A DNA stretch of 37,952 nt from Acidimicrobiaceae bacterium (lineage in GTDB: Bacteria; Actinomycetota; Acidimicrobiia; Acidimicrobiales; Aldehydirespiratoraceae). How positions within the stretch are numbered: position 1 is the first letter of the stretch; every line of letters begins with the position of its first letter. Below the pieces are notes generated by a model, which saw nothing but the letters and a program-made list of their open reading frames with translations, made no database searches and had not been told where the DNA came from. Of this stretch, positions 22,765-29,701 are shown one piece after another. Made by a program: the position numbers and the translations under genes. The stretch lies in the NCBI GenBank assembly GCA_009835735.1, contig VXWX01000166.1, positions 1-37,952 on the forward strand, in the 5' to 3' direction.

Positions 22765-23592
22765 ATGTCACTGTCCGATGGGTTCCGGTTCGACGGCAAG
22801 CGGGTGCTGGTGGTGGGCGGCGCCACCGGGATGGGCGCGGCCGCGGCCGAGCTGGCCCTGGACCTGGGGGCCGAGGTGGTGGTGATGGACCGGGCCGAGG
22901 TGACGCTGGACGGGGTGACGGCCATCGGCTTGGACCTGGCCTCGGAGCCGTCCATTGACGCGGCCGTGGACTCCTGCGGCGGACCGGTGCATGCCCTGCT
23001 GGCCTGCGCGGGGGTGGCCGACGGCACACCGGGCATCGAGCGGATCAACTTCGTGGGCCACCGCCATCTGATCGACCGGATGCTGGACGCGGGGATGCTG
23101 CCGGCGGGTTCGGCTATCGGCTTCATCTCCTCGACGGCCGGCCTCGGCTGGGAGCGGAACTTGGAGGAGCTCAGCGAGGTGCTGGACATGTCCGGCTTCG
23201 ACGAGGCTGCCGCCTGGTTCGTCGACCATCGCAAGGCCGACTACTTCCACACCAAGCAGGCCATGTGCGCTTATGTGGCCACCAGGGCTTACTCGCTGCT
23301 GCGGCGGGGGGTCCGCGTCAACGCCATCTGCCCGGGCCCGACGGTGACGCCGCTGGCTGAGGCCAACAAGGAGCTGTGGCTGGAGTTCGGGGCCGACTAC
23401 CGGGCCGACGCCGGCGTGGAGGCGTCCACGCCGATGGAGCAGGCCTATCCGTTGCTGTTCCTGTGCAGCGACGCGGCCGCTTACGTCACCGGCGTGACGC
23501 TGATCGCCGACGCCGGCTACATGAGCGCGGGACTCACCGGCGCCTACCCGGCCGCCACCGACGCCGCCAGGTTCCTGGCAGGCCGCTGGTAG
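22765..23592 (+). CDS. Short-chain dehydrogenase/reductase
   Basis: A 275-residue NAD(P)-dependent SDR. The cofactor loop is GGATGMG near residue 18, the NAG-type strand reads ACAG, the catalytic Ser is in SSTAG and the pair Y-x3-K is in YFHTKQA. RVNAICPGPTVTPL follows the active site. The gap between Ser and Tyr is longer than usual (about 35 residues, with a Glu/Leu-rich helix), as in 3-alpha-hydroxysteroid dehydrogenase/carbonyl reductase-like members. A ribosome site (AGGAGGG) precedes ATG 22765. The tight divergent pairing with a P450 suggests that it oxidises the alcohol made by the P450. Confidence 0.88.
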   Translation: MSLSDGFRFDGKRVLVVGGATGMGAAAAELALDLGAEVVVMDRAEVTLDGVTAIGLDLASEPSIDAAVDSCGGPVHALLACAGVADGTPGIERINFVGHRHLIDRMLDAGMLPAGSAIGFISSTAGLGWERNLEELSEVLDMSGFDEAAAWFVDHRKADYFHTKQAMCAYVATRAYSLLRRGVRVNAICPGPTVTPLAEANKELWLEFGADYRADAGVEASTPMEQAYPLLFLCSDAAAYVTGVTLIADAGYMSAGLTGAYPAATDAARFLAGRW

Positions 23593-23593
23593 C

Positions 23594-23599
23594 TATCCT
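23594..23599 (+). promoter_or_regulatory. Probable leaderless -10 box of crgA
   Basis: TATCCT, 7 bases before the ATG at 23607 and directly after the SDR stop codon. Confidence 0.5.
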
Positions 23600-23606
23600 C
23601 GGGGTC

Positions 23607-23888
23607 ATGCCGAGACCTACGAAGCGCCGAGTGCCGGCCGGCCGTGTGACCGCCAAGGGCACCCGTCCCGACAACTACCAGCCCGACAGGCAGACCCACA
23701 CCGGGTTCGACGAGCTGCCGCCGAGCCCCATCTGGGTGCCGATCCTGCTGTTCGGCCTGCTGGGGCTGGGTATGGCGACGATCATCGTCAACTACCTGGG
23801 CGTGATCTGGGACACCTCAAATGTGGTGCTGCTGGTGGGCTTGGCCTTCATCCTGGCTGGGATCGTCACGGCCACCCAGTACCGCTGA
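23607..23888 (+). CDS. crgA: Cell-division protein CrgA
   Basis: A 93-residue membrane protein of the actinobacterial CrgA family, which binds FtsZ, FtsQ and penicillin-binding proteins at the septum. The basic N-terminus (PRPTKRRVPAGRVTAKG) is followed by PPSPIWVPILLFGLLGLG, the first membrane helix, then a short NYLG loop and a second helix (VVLLVGLAFILAGIVTATQ). This two-helix hairpin with a final charged residue is the CrgA layout. In mycobacteria and streptomycetes crgA lies near the replication origin; here a DnaA-box-like pair follows the gene. Confidence 0.85.
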   Translation: MPRPTKRRVPAGRVTAKGTRPDNYQPDRQTHTGFDELPPSPIWVPILLFGLLGLGMATIIVNYLGVIWDTSNVVLLVGLAFILAGIVTATQYR

Positions 23889-23932
23889 CCGGCGCCCGCC
23901 CGCATATCACACAGTTGTAATTATCCCCCGAT

Positions 23933-23953
23933 TCGTCCACAGCCTGTGGATAA
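23933..23953. other. Pair of DnaA-box-like sequences
   Basis: TGTGGATAA at 23945-23953 is the exact complement of the classical DnaA box TTATCCACA. On the other strand TCGTCCACA at 23933-23941 differs by one base from the actinobacterial TTGTCCACA. The two face each other and form a 7-bp inverted repeat, TCCACAG-C-CTGTGGA. TTATCCCCC (23921-23929) is a weaker third match. The place is the 77-base gap between the convergent crgA and zinc-ribbon genes. Confidence 0.5.
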
Positions 23954-23965
23954 CTCGGGTCGCTG

Positions 23966-24298
23966 TCACTCGATGGGTGTCACCAGGTCCATCTCGTCCT
24001 GGCAGTGGCGGGGCGGCTCGGGGTCCTCGTCGGGGGCGATGGTCATACGGACCTCGGCGCCGCAGATGCTGCATCGGTACTCGATCTTGACCTTGCGCAG
24101 GATGCCCGGGTCCGGCGGCTCCGGCAGCGGCCGGGCCAGGTTGCGAAGCATGGCCAGGCCGAGTCGCAGCACCCCGTAGGCGATCACCACCGCGATCAGC
24201 ACCTTGAAGAGGTCGGCCAGGATGGAGCCCACCACCAGGCCCGTCAGCGCCAGCAGCAGCAACCCGATGTTGACGGCCCTCTCCGACTTCACCTTCAC
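23966..24298 (-). CDS. Small membrane protein with a C-terminal zinc-ribbon-like knuckle
   Basis: A 110-residue protein of unknown function. Two hydrophobic segments (about 9-28 and 32-50) are followed by a soluble tail with CSICGAEV and later PPRHCQDEMD. The C-x2-C pair plus the H-C pair could bind one zinc. Similar proteins with a membrane hairpin and a CxxC...HC tail occur in actinobacteria as conserved hypotheticals, as far as I recall. It is convergent with crgA and followed upstream on the same strand by the coiled-coil protein at 24329. Confidence 0.7.
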   Translation of the reverse strand: MKVKSERAVNIGLLLLALTGLVVGSILADLFKVLIAVVIAYGVLRLGLAMLRNLARPLPEPPDPGILRKVKIEYRCSICGAEVRMTIAPDEDPEPPRHCQDEMDLVTPIE

Positions 24299-24328
24299 GC
24301 CAGCCTCCCACCGCCGACTGCCCCGATG

Positions 24329-24673
24329 TTATGCAGCCGTCTCGTTACCTCCTTGTTCGTCTTCATGTGGGCCTCCCTCAGAAGCCGAGTTCGGTGGCTG
24401 CGGATCGATCAGAGACCCGGAACGAGCCAAGCCCATGATCAGGTCGTCCACCTTTGCCTCCAGCCTGTCGAAGCGCGCCTCCAGCCTGTCGAAGCGGGCA
24501 TCGACCGTGGCGAACTGTGTGCTGGTGGTTGTGATCTGCTCTTCGAATCGTGTGTCGACGTGGCTGCGCAGGTCGCGAAAATCGGAGCGCAGCCAGCGGA
24601 AGCCCGCGCCGCACGCTGCCACGAGAGCGGCGAGCGAGACTCCCAGGAGCGTGGCGAGGACTTCGATTTCCAT
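24329..24673 (-). CDS. Small membrane-anchored coiled-coil protein
   Basis: A 114-residue protein with an N-terminal membrane helix (about residues 4-24) followed by a coiled-coil stalk and an acidic, polar tail. The stalk includes a heptad repeat ARFDRLEARFDRLEAKVDDL whose DNA is a 21-bp tandem duplication. Overall it has the same design as the protein at 5651 (membrane helix then repeat-built coiled coil), though the sequences do not align well. The ATG at 24673 has TACAGT exactly 7 bases upstream, so it is probably leaderless. Function unknown. Confidence 0.65.
   Translation of the reverse strand: MEIEVLATLLGVSLAALVAACGAGFRWLRSDFRDLRSHVDTRFEEQITTTSTQFATVDARFDRLEARFDRLEAKVDDLIMGLARSGSLIDPQPPNSASEGGPHEDEQGGNETAA
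24456..24497 (-). repeat. Two tandem 21-bp units in the coiled-coil gene
   Basis: Units 24456-24476 and 24477-24497 differ at one base and encode the heptad RFDRLEA twice. Confidence 0.85.
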
Positions 24674-24680
24674 GGGAGTT

Positions 24681-24686
24681 ACTGTA
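24681..24686 (-). promoter_or_regulatory. Probable leaderless -10 box
   Basis: TACAGT on the minus strand, 7 bases before the ATG at 24673, inside an AT-rich gap. Confidence 0.45.
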
Positions 24687-24720
24687 GCAGCCGACTATGA
24701 CATAAACAACTGAAAGTTAC

Positions 24721-25881
24721 TCAAATATCTGTTTGCCACACAATGGCCGCTGATCCGGTGGGGCCTGCGCTGATGGTGAGCAGCGGTCCTGCCGGGACCG
24801 CGAGCCCGTCGGTGATGAGGCGCAGTTCCTCGGCTGCTCCGGCGTTGCCGGTGGCCACCGCACCTCCGTCACGGTTGATGCGCTCCGCGTCGATGTCCAG
24901 GGACCGGGCCACCAGCATCGCCGTGGCCGCGTCGTGCTCGACGACGGAGATGGCGTCCACGGCGGCGAGTTCGACCCCGGCGTCGCCCAGCGCCCGACCG
25001 ACCGCCGCGGCCACGTTGCCGACAGGGTCGAACGGGTCGCCCGCAGCCCGGCCCATCCCGGCCACCGTGGCCGCCCCGCTCGACGCCCGAGCCTCAGATC
25101 CGGCCTGCAGCAGCACGGCGGTCACGCAGTCGGCTGGGGGAGCGAAGGTGGCCGCGGTCAGTAGGCCGTCGTCATCGAAGGCTGGCGGCAAGTCCGCGGC
25201 ATCGCCCCGGTCGCGTACCACGTCCGCGGCCACCGGGTCGCCCCGATAAACGCCCCGCCCCGCGGCGTCGCCCGGCCGGGCCGCCACCGCCACGATGGCC
25301 GGGCTCCTGTCCGCCTCTGTCCGACGGCGCCGGGACTCCTCGGCCGCGGCGTCGAGATCAGCCCGGCCGATGCCTGCGGTCTGAGCAGCCCTCTCTGACA
25401 GCCGGGGCGCCGGCAGCAGCCCCCCGACCTCCTCGAACTGCTCGGCCACTCCGCCCCACGGCGCCCCGTAGGTGCGGTTGAGCGCGGCGGCGCCCGGCGG
25501 CACCACCGAGCAGAGCCCTAGGCCTACCACCAGCACGGTCCGGGCCTGGCCGGCCCGTATGGCGGCCACCGCCGCCTGCACCGCGGCCGCGCCGCTGGTC
25601 TCGCCCCGGTCGATCACTGAACCGCCGACCGAGACCGGCCACCCGGCGGCCAGCACGATCGCCCGGGCCACGTCGGCCCCGGCCGCCCCCACCGGATCGC
25701 AGCACCCCACCACCACCTCGTCGAGCACGCCCGCGTCGAGTCCGGCTCGATCCAGCACCTCTCGGCCCACCACTCCGGCCAGCACCACCGGGTTCCAGCC
25801 GGCCAGCTCGCCGTCCACGGGCCGCACCGCCGTCCGGGCTCCAGCCACCATCGTCACAGCCACCGCTGGGGTCGCACCCAC
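24721..25881 (-). CDS. Thiolase-fold protein lacking the thiolase catalytic residues
   Basis: A 386-residue protein that follows the thiolase layout from end to end: MVAGARTAVRPVDGELAG, DEVVVGCCDPVG, ARAIVLAAGWP and the C-terminal GNAGAAEELRLITDG and GPTGSAAIVW blocks. At the nucleophile loop, where thiolases have DRQCGSS, this protein has DRGETSG, so Cys is replaced by E94. The GHP histidine is N346, and the second cysteine (CxGGG) is S371. It is therefore unlikely to be an acyltransferase; it could be a structural or acyl-CoA-binding partner, like thiolase-like proteins that work with DUF35 partners, or a new enzyme. The start is uncertain: GTG 25881 (TAGACA 8 bases before) or ATG 25851. 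It is divergent from the molybdoenzyme operon. Confidence 0.7.
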   Translation of the reverse strand: MGATPAVAVTMVAGARTAVRPVDGELAGWNPVVLAGVVGREVLDRAGLDAGVLDEVVVGCCDPVGAAGADVARAIVLAAGWPVSVGGSVIDRGETSGAAAVQAAVAAIRAGQARTVLVVGLGLCSVVPPGAAALNRTYGAPWGGVAEQFEEVGGLLPAPRLSERAAQTAGIGRADLDAAAEESRRRRTEADRSPAIVAVAARPGDAAGRGVYRGDPVAADVVRDRGDAADLPPAFDDDGLLTAATFAPPADCVTAVLLQAGSEARASSGAATVAGMGRAAGDPFDPVGNVAAAVGRALGDAGVELAAVDAISVVEHDAATAMLVARSLDIDAERINRDGGAVATGNAGAAEELRLITDGLAVPAGPLLTISAGPTGSAAIVWQTDI

Positions 25882-25994
25882 GGCATGAATGTCTACTCTC
25901 CGCCGGCCCCGCCAGCCGCCGACCGAGCGACGCACCCCGCCACCGGCGAGAGTTCGCGCCGGCCGGTGCTCGCGAGGGCAACCCACCGCCCCTT

Positions 25995-26021
25995 ACTTTG
26001 AAGAACAAAGTCAGCTATCAT
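25995..26021 (+). promoter_or_regulatory. Promoter with ACTTTG-N5-CAAAGT operator (probable HxlR site)
   Basis: A perfect 6-bp inverted repeat (25995-26000 and 26006-26011) is followed by TCAGC and the likely -10 box TATCAT (26016-26021). The 24 bases from 25995 to 26018 match 19 of 24 with 29006-29029 upstream of the isochorismatase-like gene. The operator lies between -35 and -10, suitable for repression or MerR-like re-spacing. The HxlR gene in between is the natural candidate regulator. Confidence 0.65.
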
Positions 26022-26030
26022 TCTTCCGTG

Positions 26031-26135
26031 ATGGGGAGACGCACCGCTGATACGACTCTCCTCGGAGTCGCCGCGTCTATCCCGTCCGCCGTCACGGCTG
26101 CGGCCAGGGTCCCGGTCGCAGACCGTGGCGGCTAG
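26031..26135 (+). CDS. Possible 34-residue leaderless leader peptide
   Basis: ATG 26031 lies 9 bases after the -10 box TATCAT, so it would be at or near the transcript 5' end. The frame runs 34 codons to TAG at 26133 and ends 32 bases before the molybdoenzyme ATG. The peptide begins MGRRTADTTLLGVAASIPSA, a basic pair followed by a mildly hydrophobic Ala-rich stretch. It may be a small leader with a regulatory role, or simply an open stretch in the leader RNA. Confidence 0.35.
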   Translation: MGRRTADTTLLGVAASIPSAVTAAARVPVADRGG

Positions 26136-26167
26136 ACACTCGCGCCACAAGAGTTCAGGGAGACCGC

Positions 26168-28390
26168 ATGACAACCGCAATCGACAGCCCGCCCCAGACC
26201 GACCGCCACGTCGTCTGCACGATCTGTGACATCGGCTGCCAGCTCCGGCCCGTGGTCACCGACGGGAAGCTGACTCAGATCCTTCCCCACGAGAACCCGC
26301 TGCTCGCCCACAACATCTGCTTCAAGGGCACTGCCGCCCCCCAGATCCACAACCACCCCGACCGTCTCCGGGTACCGCTTAAGCGGGCCGGCGAGCGGGG
26401 CGACGACCGGTGGGAGGAGATCTCCTACGAGCAGGCGATGGACGAGATCGCCCAGAAGCTGATGGCGATCGTGGCTGCGCACGGTCCTGAGGCCCTGGCC
26501 GTGTCGACCTCGGGCTGGAACACCCAGGTCACCCACGGTGTGGATCGGCGGTTCATGAACCTGCTCGGCTCACCCAATTGGATCAGCGGCGTGGCGCTGT
26601 GCGCGGGCAACACCGCGGCTGTCAACAAGTTCACCTACGGCTGGATGCCGTTCCCCGACATCATGAACTCGCAGTGCGTGGTGCTGATCGGGCACAACCC
26701 GAAGCGGCACTCGTGGACGCCGATCTTCAACATGATCAACCTGGCTCGGCTCAACGGGGCGAAGCTGATCGTGCTCGACCCGCGGGTGAGCGAGCAGGCG
26801 GCCCAGGCCGACCTCCACCTCAGCCTTCGGGCCGGCAGCGACGCAGCGATGCTCCTCGGCTGGTTGCACGTGATCATCGATGAGGAGCTCTACGACGCCG
26901 ACTTCGTGCGCGACTGGACGGTCGGCTGGGACGACCTCCGGGCCAGGGTCGCCGAGTATCCGCTCGAGCGGGTGGAGGAGATCACCGGCGTAGACCGCGC
27001 CCAGATCCGGGCCGCGGCCCGGATGTACGCCACGGCCGAGAGCGCGGTGATCCCCTGGACTCCAATCACCGACCAGCAGATCTCGTCGACATCCGGCATC
27101 CGGCTCCAGTCGATCCTGCGGGCCGTCACGGGAAACCTCGATGTGGTGGGGGGTGAGAGCCTCGGCGGGTTCAACCCCGACTACATCCCCGAGTCGAGGA
27201 TGCAGTTCCATGAGGCCCTGAGCCAGGAGCAGCGCGACAAGCAACTCGGCTCCCGGGACCATCCGGCCTTCACCTACCGGGCGCAGGACCTGCTCGCCGA
27301 CGCGACCGAGAGGGTGTGGGGGTACCGCTACGCCGATCTGGTGATGGGCTGCTACATGGCCAACCCGACGGCGGTGTTCCGGGCCATGGCCGACGGCGAC
27401 CCCTACCCCGTGAAGGCGTTCATCACCCTCGGCAACAACACACTGCTCAGCTATCCCAACCAGCACCAGATCCACCGGGGGCTCCTTAACCAGGAACTGA
27501 TCGTCGCCCATGAGATCTTCATGACGCCCACCGCAATGCTGGCCGACTACGTGCTGCCCGGCGACGTGTTCTCGGAGCGCAACCACATCGCCGACACGTG
27601 GAGCTGGACGACTCGGCTGACCGTCAACGAGCAGGTCGTCGATCCGCCCGCGGAGTCGTCGAGCACGTTCCGGTTCTGGCGCGACCTCGCCCACCGGTTC
27701 GGGTTCGGGGAGCACTTCCCCTGGGCCAACCTCAAGGACGTGCTCGATTTCCGGCTGTCGCCGTCGGGCAAGACGTTCGAGCAGTTCGTGCACGACTATT
27801 ACATGCACTCGCCTGTTGCCGAGTTCCGTAAGTACGAGCGGACGGGGTTCGCCACCCCGTCGGGCAAGGTCGAGCTGGCCTCCAGCGTGCTGGCCGAACT
27901 GGGCTTCGACCCCTTGCCCTACCACCGGGAGCCGCCGGCGGCCCCCGACGACGACTACCCGTACGCGGTCTTCACCGGCGTGCGCGAGGACCCCTTCTTC
28001 CAGACGGGCCAGCGCAACATTCCGGTGCTGCGCCGCCGGGTGCCGCGGCCGAAGCTGTTCCTGCACCCCGACGATGCCGCCCGCGAGGGCCTCGTCGAGG
28101 GGGACTGGGCACGGCTCGAGACGCCGACCGGCAGTGTGGTCGCCGCCATCGGGGTGAGGGACACGATGAAGGCGGGCCACCTGCGGGTCCCCCACGGCTG
28201 GTGGTATCCGGAGATGCGGGGCGAGGCCGATCTGGCCGGCGCGTTCATCAGCAGCGACGCCGTGCTGTGCGACGACGTCGACGAGTGGCTCGACCACGAG
28301 CAGGGCGTTCCCCACTTCAAGGGCTTCCCCGGGCGTCTGGTCAAGCTGGACGAGCCCCCGGCCCTGTCCGAGCTGACACTGAACGGCTGA
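26168..28390 (+). CDS. Molybdopterin (DMSO-reductase family) oxidoreductase with one 4Fe-4S site
   Basis: A 740-residue catalytic subunit binding bis-MGD molybdenum (or tungsten). The N-terminal 4Fe-4S site is C17-x2-C20-x3-C24 and C51 in CTICDIGC and NICFKG. The Mo-ligand position carries Cys145 in GVALCAGNTAAVNKF, as in formate dehydrogenase/Nap-like enzymes and acetylene-hydratase-like members. IGHNP, LDPRVSEQAAQAD and the C-terminal domain (PRPKLFLHPDDAAREG and LRVPHGWWYPE) complete the fold. No twin-Arg signal is seen, so it is cytoplasmic, and no separate electron subunit is adjacent. GGGAGA precedes ATG 26168. The promoter carries a site shared with the hydrolase/oxygenase pair at 29087, so the genes probably act together. 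The reaction is unknown. Confidence 0.85.
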   Translation: MTTAIDSPPQTDRHVVCTICDIGCQLRPVVTDGKLTQILPHENPLLAHNICFKGTAAPQIHNHPDRLRVPLKRAGERGDDRWEEISYEQAMDEIAQKLMAIVAAHGPEALAVSTSGWNTQVTHGVDRRFMNLLGSPNWISGVALCAGNTAAVNKFTYGWMPFPDIMNSQCVVLIGHNPKRHSWTPIFNMINLARLNGAKLIVLDPRVSEQAAQADLHLSLRAGSDAAMLLGWLHVIIDEELYDADFVRDWTVGWDDLRARVAEYPLERVEEITGVDRAQIRAAARMYATAESAVIPWTPITDQQISSTSGIRLQSILRAVTGNLDVVGGESLGGFNPDYIPESRMQFHEALSQEQRDKQLGSRDHPAFTYRAQDLLADATERVWGYRYADLVMGCYMANPTAVFRAMADGDPYPVKAFITLGNNTLLSYPNQHQIHRGLLNQELIVAHEIFMTPTAMLADYVLPGDVFSERNHIADTWSWTTRLTVNEQVVDPPAESSSTFRFWRDLAHRFGFGEHFPWANLKDVLDFRLSPSGKTFEQFVHDYYMHSPVAEFRKYERTGFATPSGKVELASSVLAELGFDPLPYHREPPAAPDDDYPYAVFTGVREDPFFQTGQRNIPVLRRRVPRPKLFLHPDDAAREGLVEGDWARLETPTGSVVAAIGVRDTMKAGHLRVPHGWWYPEMRGEADLAGAFISSDAVLCDDVDEWLDHEQGVPHFKGFPGRLVKLDEPPALSELTLNG

Positions 28391-28428
28391 GCTGGCGTCT
28401 GGCCGCAAGACGCCCTAGCCGGAACGCT

Positions 28429-28890
28429 CTAGCCGGCCGCCGATTCCTCGTTTATTCGCAGTTCGAGGGAGCCGAGGTCCACCGGCGTGCCGTCTTCGCG
28501 CACCAGTCCGACCGTGACCCGCTGGCCGGTGTCGCGGTCGAACATGCTCACCAGCCGGTTCTCGTCGTCGACGAGATGCTCGTACCCGAACTCGGCCAGG
28601 GCCAGCTGGACATAGAGGAGACCGAAGCCCCGCTCGGTTAATTGGTACTCGTAGCGGTGACGCCGACCCTCGGTCTGATAGGGGACCTTGGCGAGGATGC
28701 CGTGGTCGACGAGCTTCCCCAGGCGATCCGCCAGCACGGCCGTGGACACGCCCAGGTGATCGAGGAGGTCGCTGTATCGACGGACACCGGCGAAGACGTC
28801 GCGCAGGATGAGCTGCGTCCACCGGTCGCCAACGATCCCGGTTGCCGCGGCGACACCGCAGTGCCTCGTGTTGACTTCCTTCCAGTCCAT
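28429..28890 (-). CDS. HxlR-family transcriptional regulator
   Basis: A 153-residue winged-helix regulator. The N-terminal RHCGVAAATGIVGDRWTQLILRD, then GVRRYSDLLDHLGVSTAVLADRLGKLVDHGIL and the wing EYQLTERG are diagnostic of HxlR. C11 sits at the position where redox- or aldehyde-sensing HxlR/HypR members have their reactive cysteine. A C-terminal extension (about 105-153) could bind an effector. I prefer ATG 28890 over an in-frame GTG at 28941 because the family starts here. It lies between the molybdoenzyme and the hydrolase gene, and two matching operator sites flank it, one before each of those genes. I see no such site before its own start. Confidence 0.88.
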   Translation of the reverse strand: MDWKEVNTRHCGVAAATGIVGDRWTQLILRDVFAGVRRYSDLLDHLGVSTAVLADRLGKLVDHGILAKVPYQTEGRRHRYEYQLTERGFGLLYVQLALAEFGYEHLVDDENRLVSMFDRDTGQRVTVGLVREDGTPVDLGSLELRINEESAAG

Positions 28891-29005
28891 CGTTCTTCTT
28901 GAAGCCCTAGTTCTCAGCTGCCTCGTCGCCGACGCTGCCACCGTAATGGTTCACATTCGCTGCAGTTCACATTTGTTGCTTCTGTCAATTGCCAGGATCG
29001 CGATC

Positions 29006-29032
29006 ACTTTATAATACAGAGTCAGCTATACT
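29006..29032 (+). promoter_or_regulatory. Second copy of the HxlR-type promoter/operator
   Basis: ACTTT and AGAGT arms (one mismatch) spaced as in the site at 25995, then TCAGC and the -10 box TATACT at 29027-29032. Nineteen of 24 bases equal the first copy, including the run AGTCAGCTAT. It lies about 55 bases before the ATG at 29087. Confidence 0.65.
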
Positions 29033-29046
29033 CGCACCGTACCCGG

Positions 29047-29082
29047 GTCTCGAGCGGACCCCTCAAGCAAGGGAGTCGAGAC
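29047..29082 (+). promoter_or_regulatory. 5' leader hairpin carrying the ribosome site in its loop
   Basis: GTCTCGA (29047-29053) pairs with TCGAGAC (29076-29082). The 22-base loop includes the ribosome site AAGGGAG at 29069-29075, next to the 3' arm. The stem could tune translation of the hydrolase. Confidence 0.4.
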
Positions 29083-29086
29083 GCCT

Positions 29087-29701
29087 ATGCCGGACTACCC
29101 ACCCACCGAGACGGCCGTCCTCCTGGTCGATCCGCTCAACGAGTTCCTTTCTGAGGGCGGAAAGCTCTACCCGCTGACCGCGGCCACCGCGAGCGCGACC
29201 GGCACGGTTGCGAACCTCAAGCGCCTGGTCGACGGGGCCAGGGCTGCGGGACTCACCGTCGCATACGCGCTGCACCACGCCAACACCGGCGGCGACTACG
29301 ACGGCTGGAAGTTCCTCAACCCGTCGCACCAGGGAACCAGGGACTTCGGGCTGTTCGAGGCCGGAAGCTTCGGTGTGGAGGTCCATCCCGACGTCGCCCC
29401 GCAACCGGGGGACATAGTGGCACAGGAGCACTGGACTGCGAGTGGGTTCGCCGGCACGGACCTCGACTACCAGTTGATGCAGCGCGGAATCGATCATGTC
29501 GTCATTGCCGGCAACCGAGCCAACACCTGTATCGACTCGACCGGGCGGTACGCAGTCGAGTTGGGCTACCACGCCACACTGATCTCGGACGCGATCGCGG
29601 CGTTCAGCCAGGAGGAGATGGACGCCACGATCAAGACGAACTGGCCGTCGTTCGGCCACGCCGTGCTAACGACCGACGAGTTCCTAGGAATGCTCAACTG
29701 A
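29087..29701 (+). CDS. Isochorismatase-like (cysteine) hydrolase
   Basis: A 204-residue member of the isochorismatase/nicotinamidase fold. The catalytic Asp is D15 in VLLVDPLNEF and the nucleophile is C148 in AGNRANTCIDSTGRYAVELGY. The region PGDIVAQEHWTASGFAGTDLD matches a subfamily that usually reads AKEHW, so the expected catalytic Lys is Gln113 here. Substrates of relatives include amides, carbamates, ureidoacrylate and isochorismate. It starts an operon controlled by the HxlR-type site and its TGA overlaps the CTG start of the dioxygenase gene. The fold assignment is firm; activity with Gln in place of Lys is uncertain. Confidence 0.83.
   Translation: MPDYPPTETAVLLVDPLNEFLSEGGKLYPLTAATASATGTVANLKRLVDGARAAGLTVAYALHHANTGGDYDGWKFLNPSHQGTRDFGLFEAGSFGVEVHPDVAPQPGDIVAQEHWTASGFAGTDLDYQLMQRGIDHVVIAGNRANTCIDSTGRYAVELGYHATLISDAIAAFSQEEMDATIKTNWPSFGHAVLTTDEFLGMLN

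Noticed and set aside
23889-23965. Chromosomal origin (oriC)
   Set aside because: Only two or three box-like sequences are seen and dnaA, dnaN and an AT-rich unwinding region are absent. Kept only as DnaA-box-like sites.
24721-25881. Functional acetyl-CoA acetyltransferase
   Set aside because: All three catalytic positions of thiolases are replaced.
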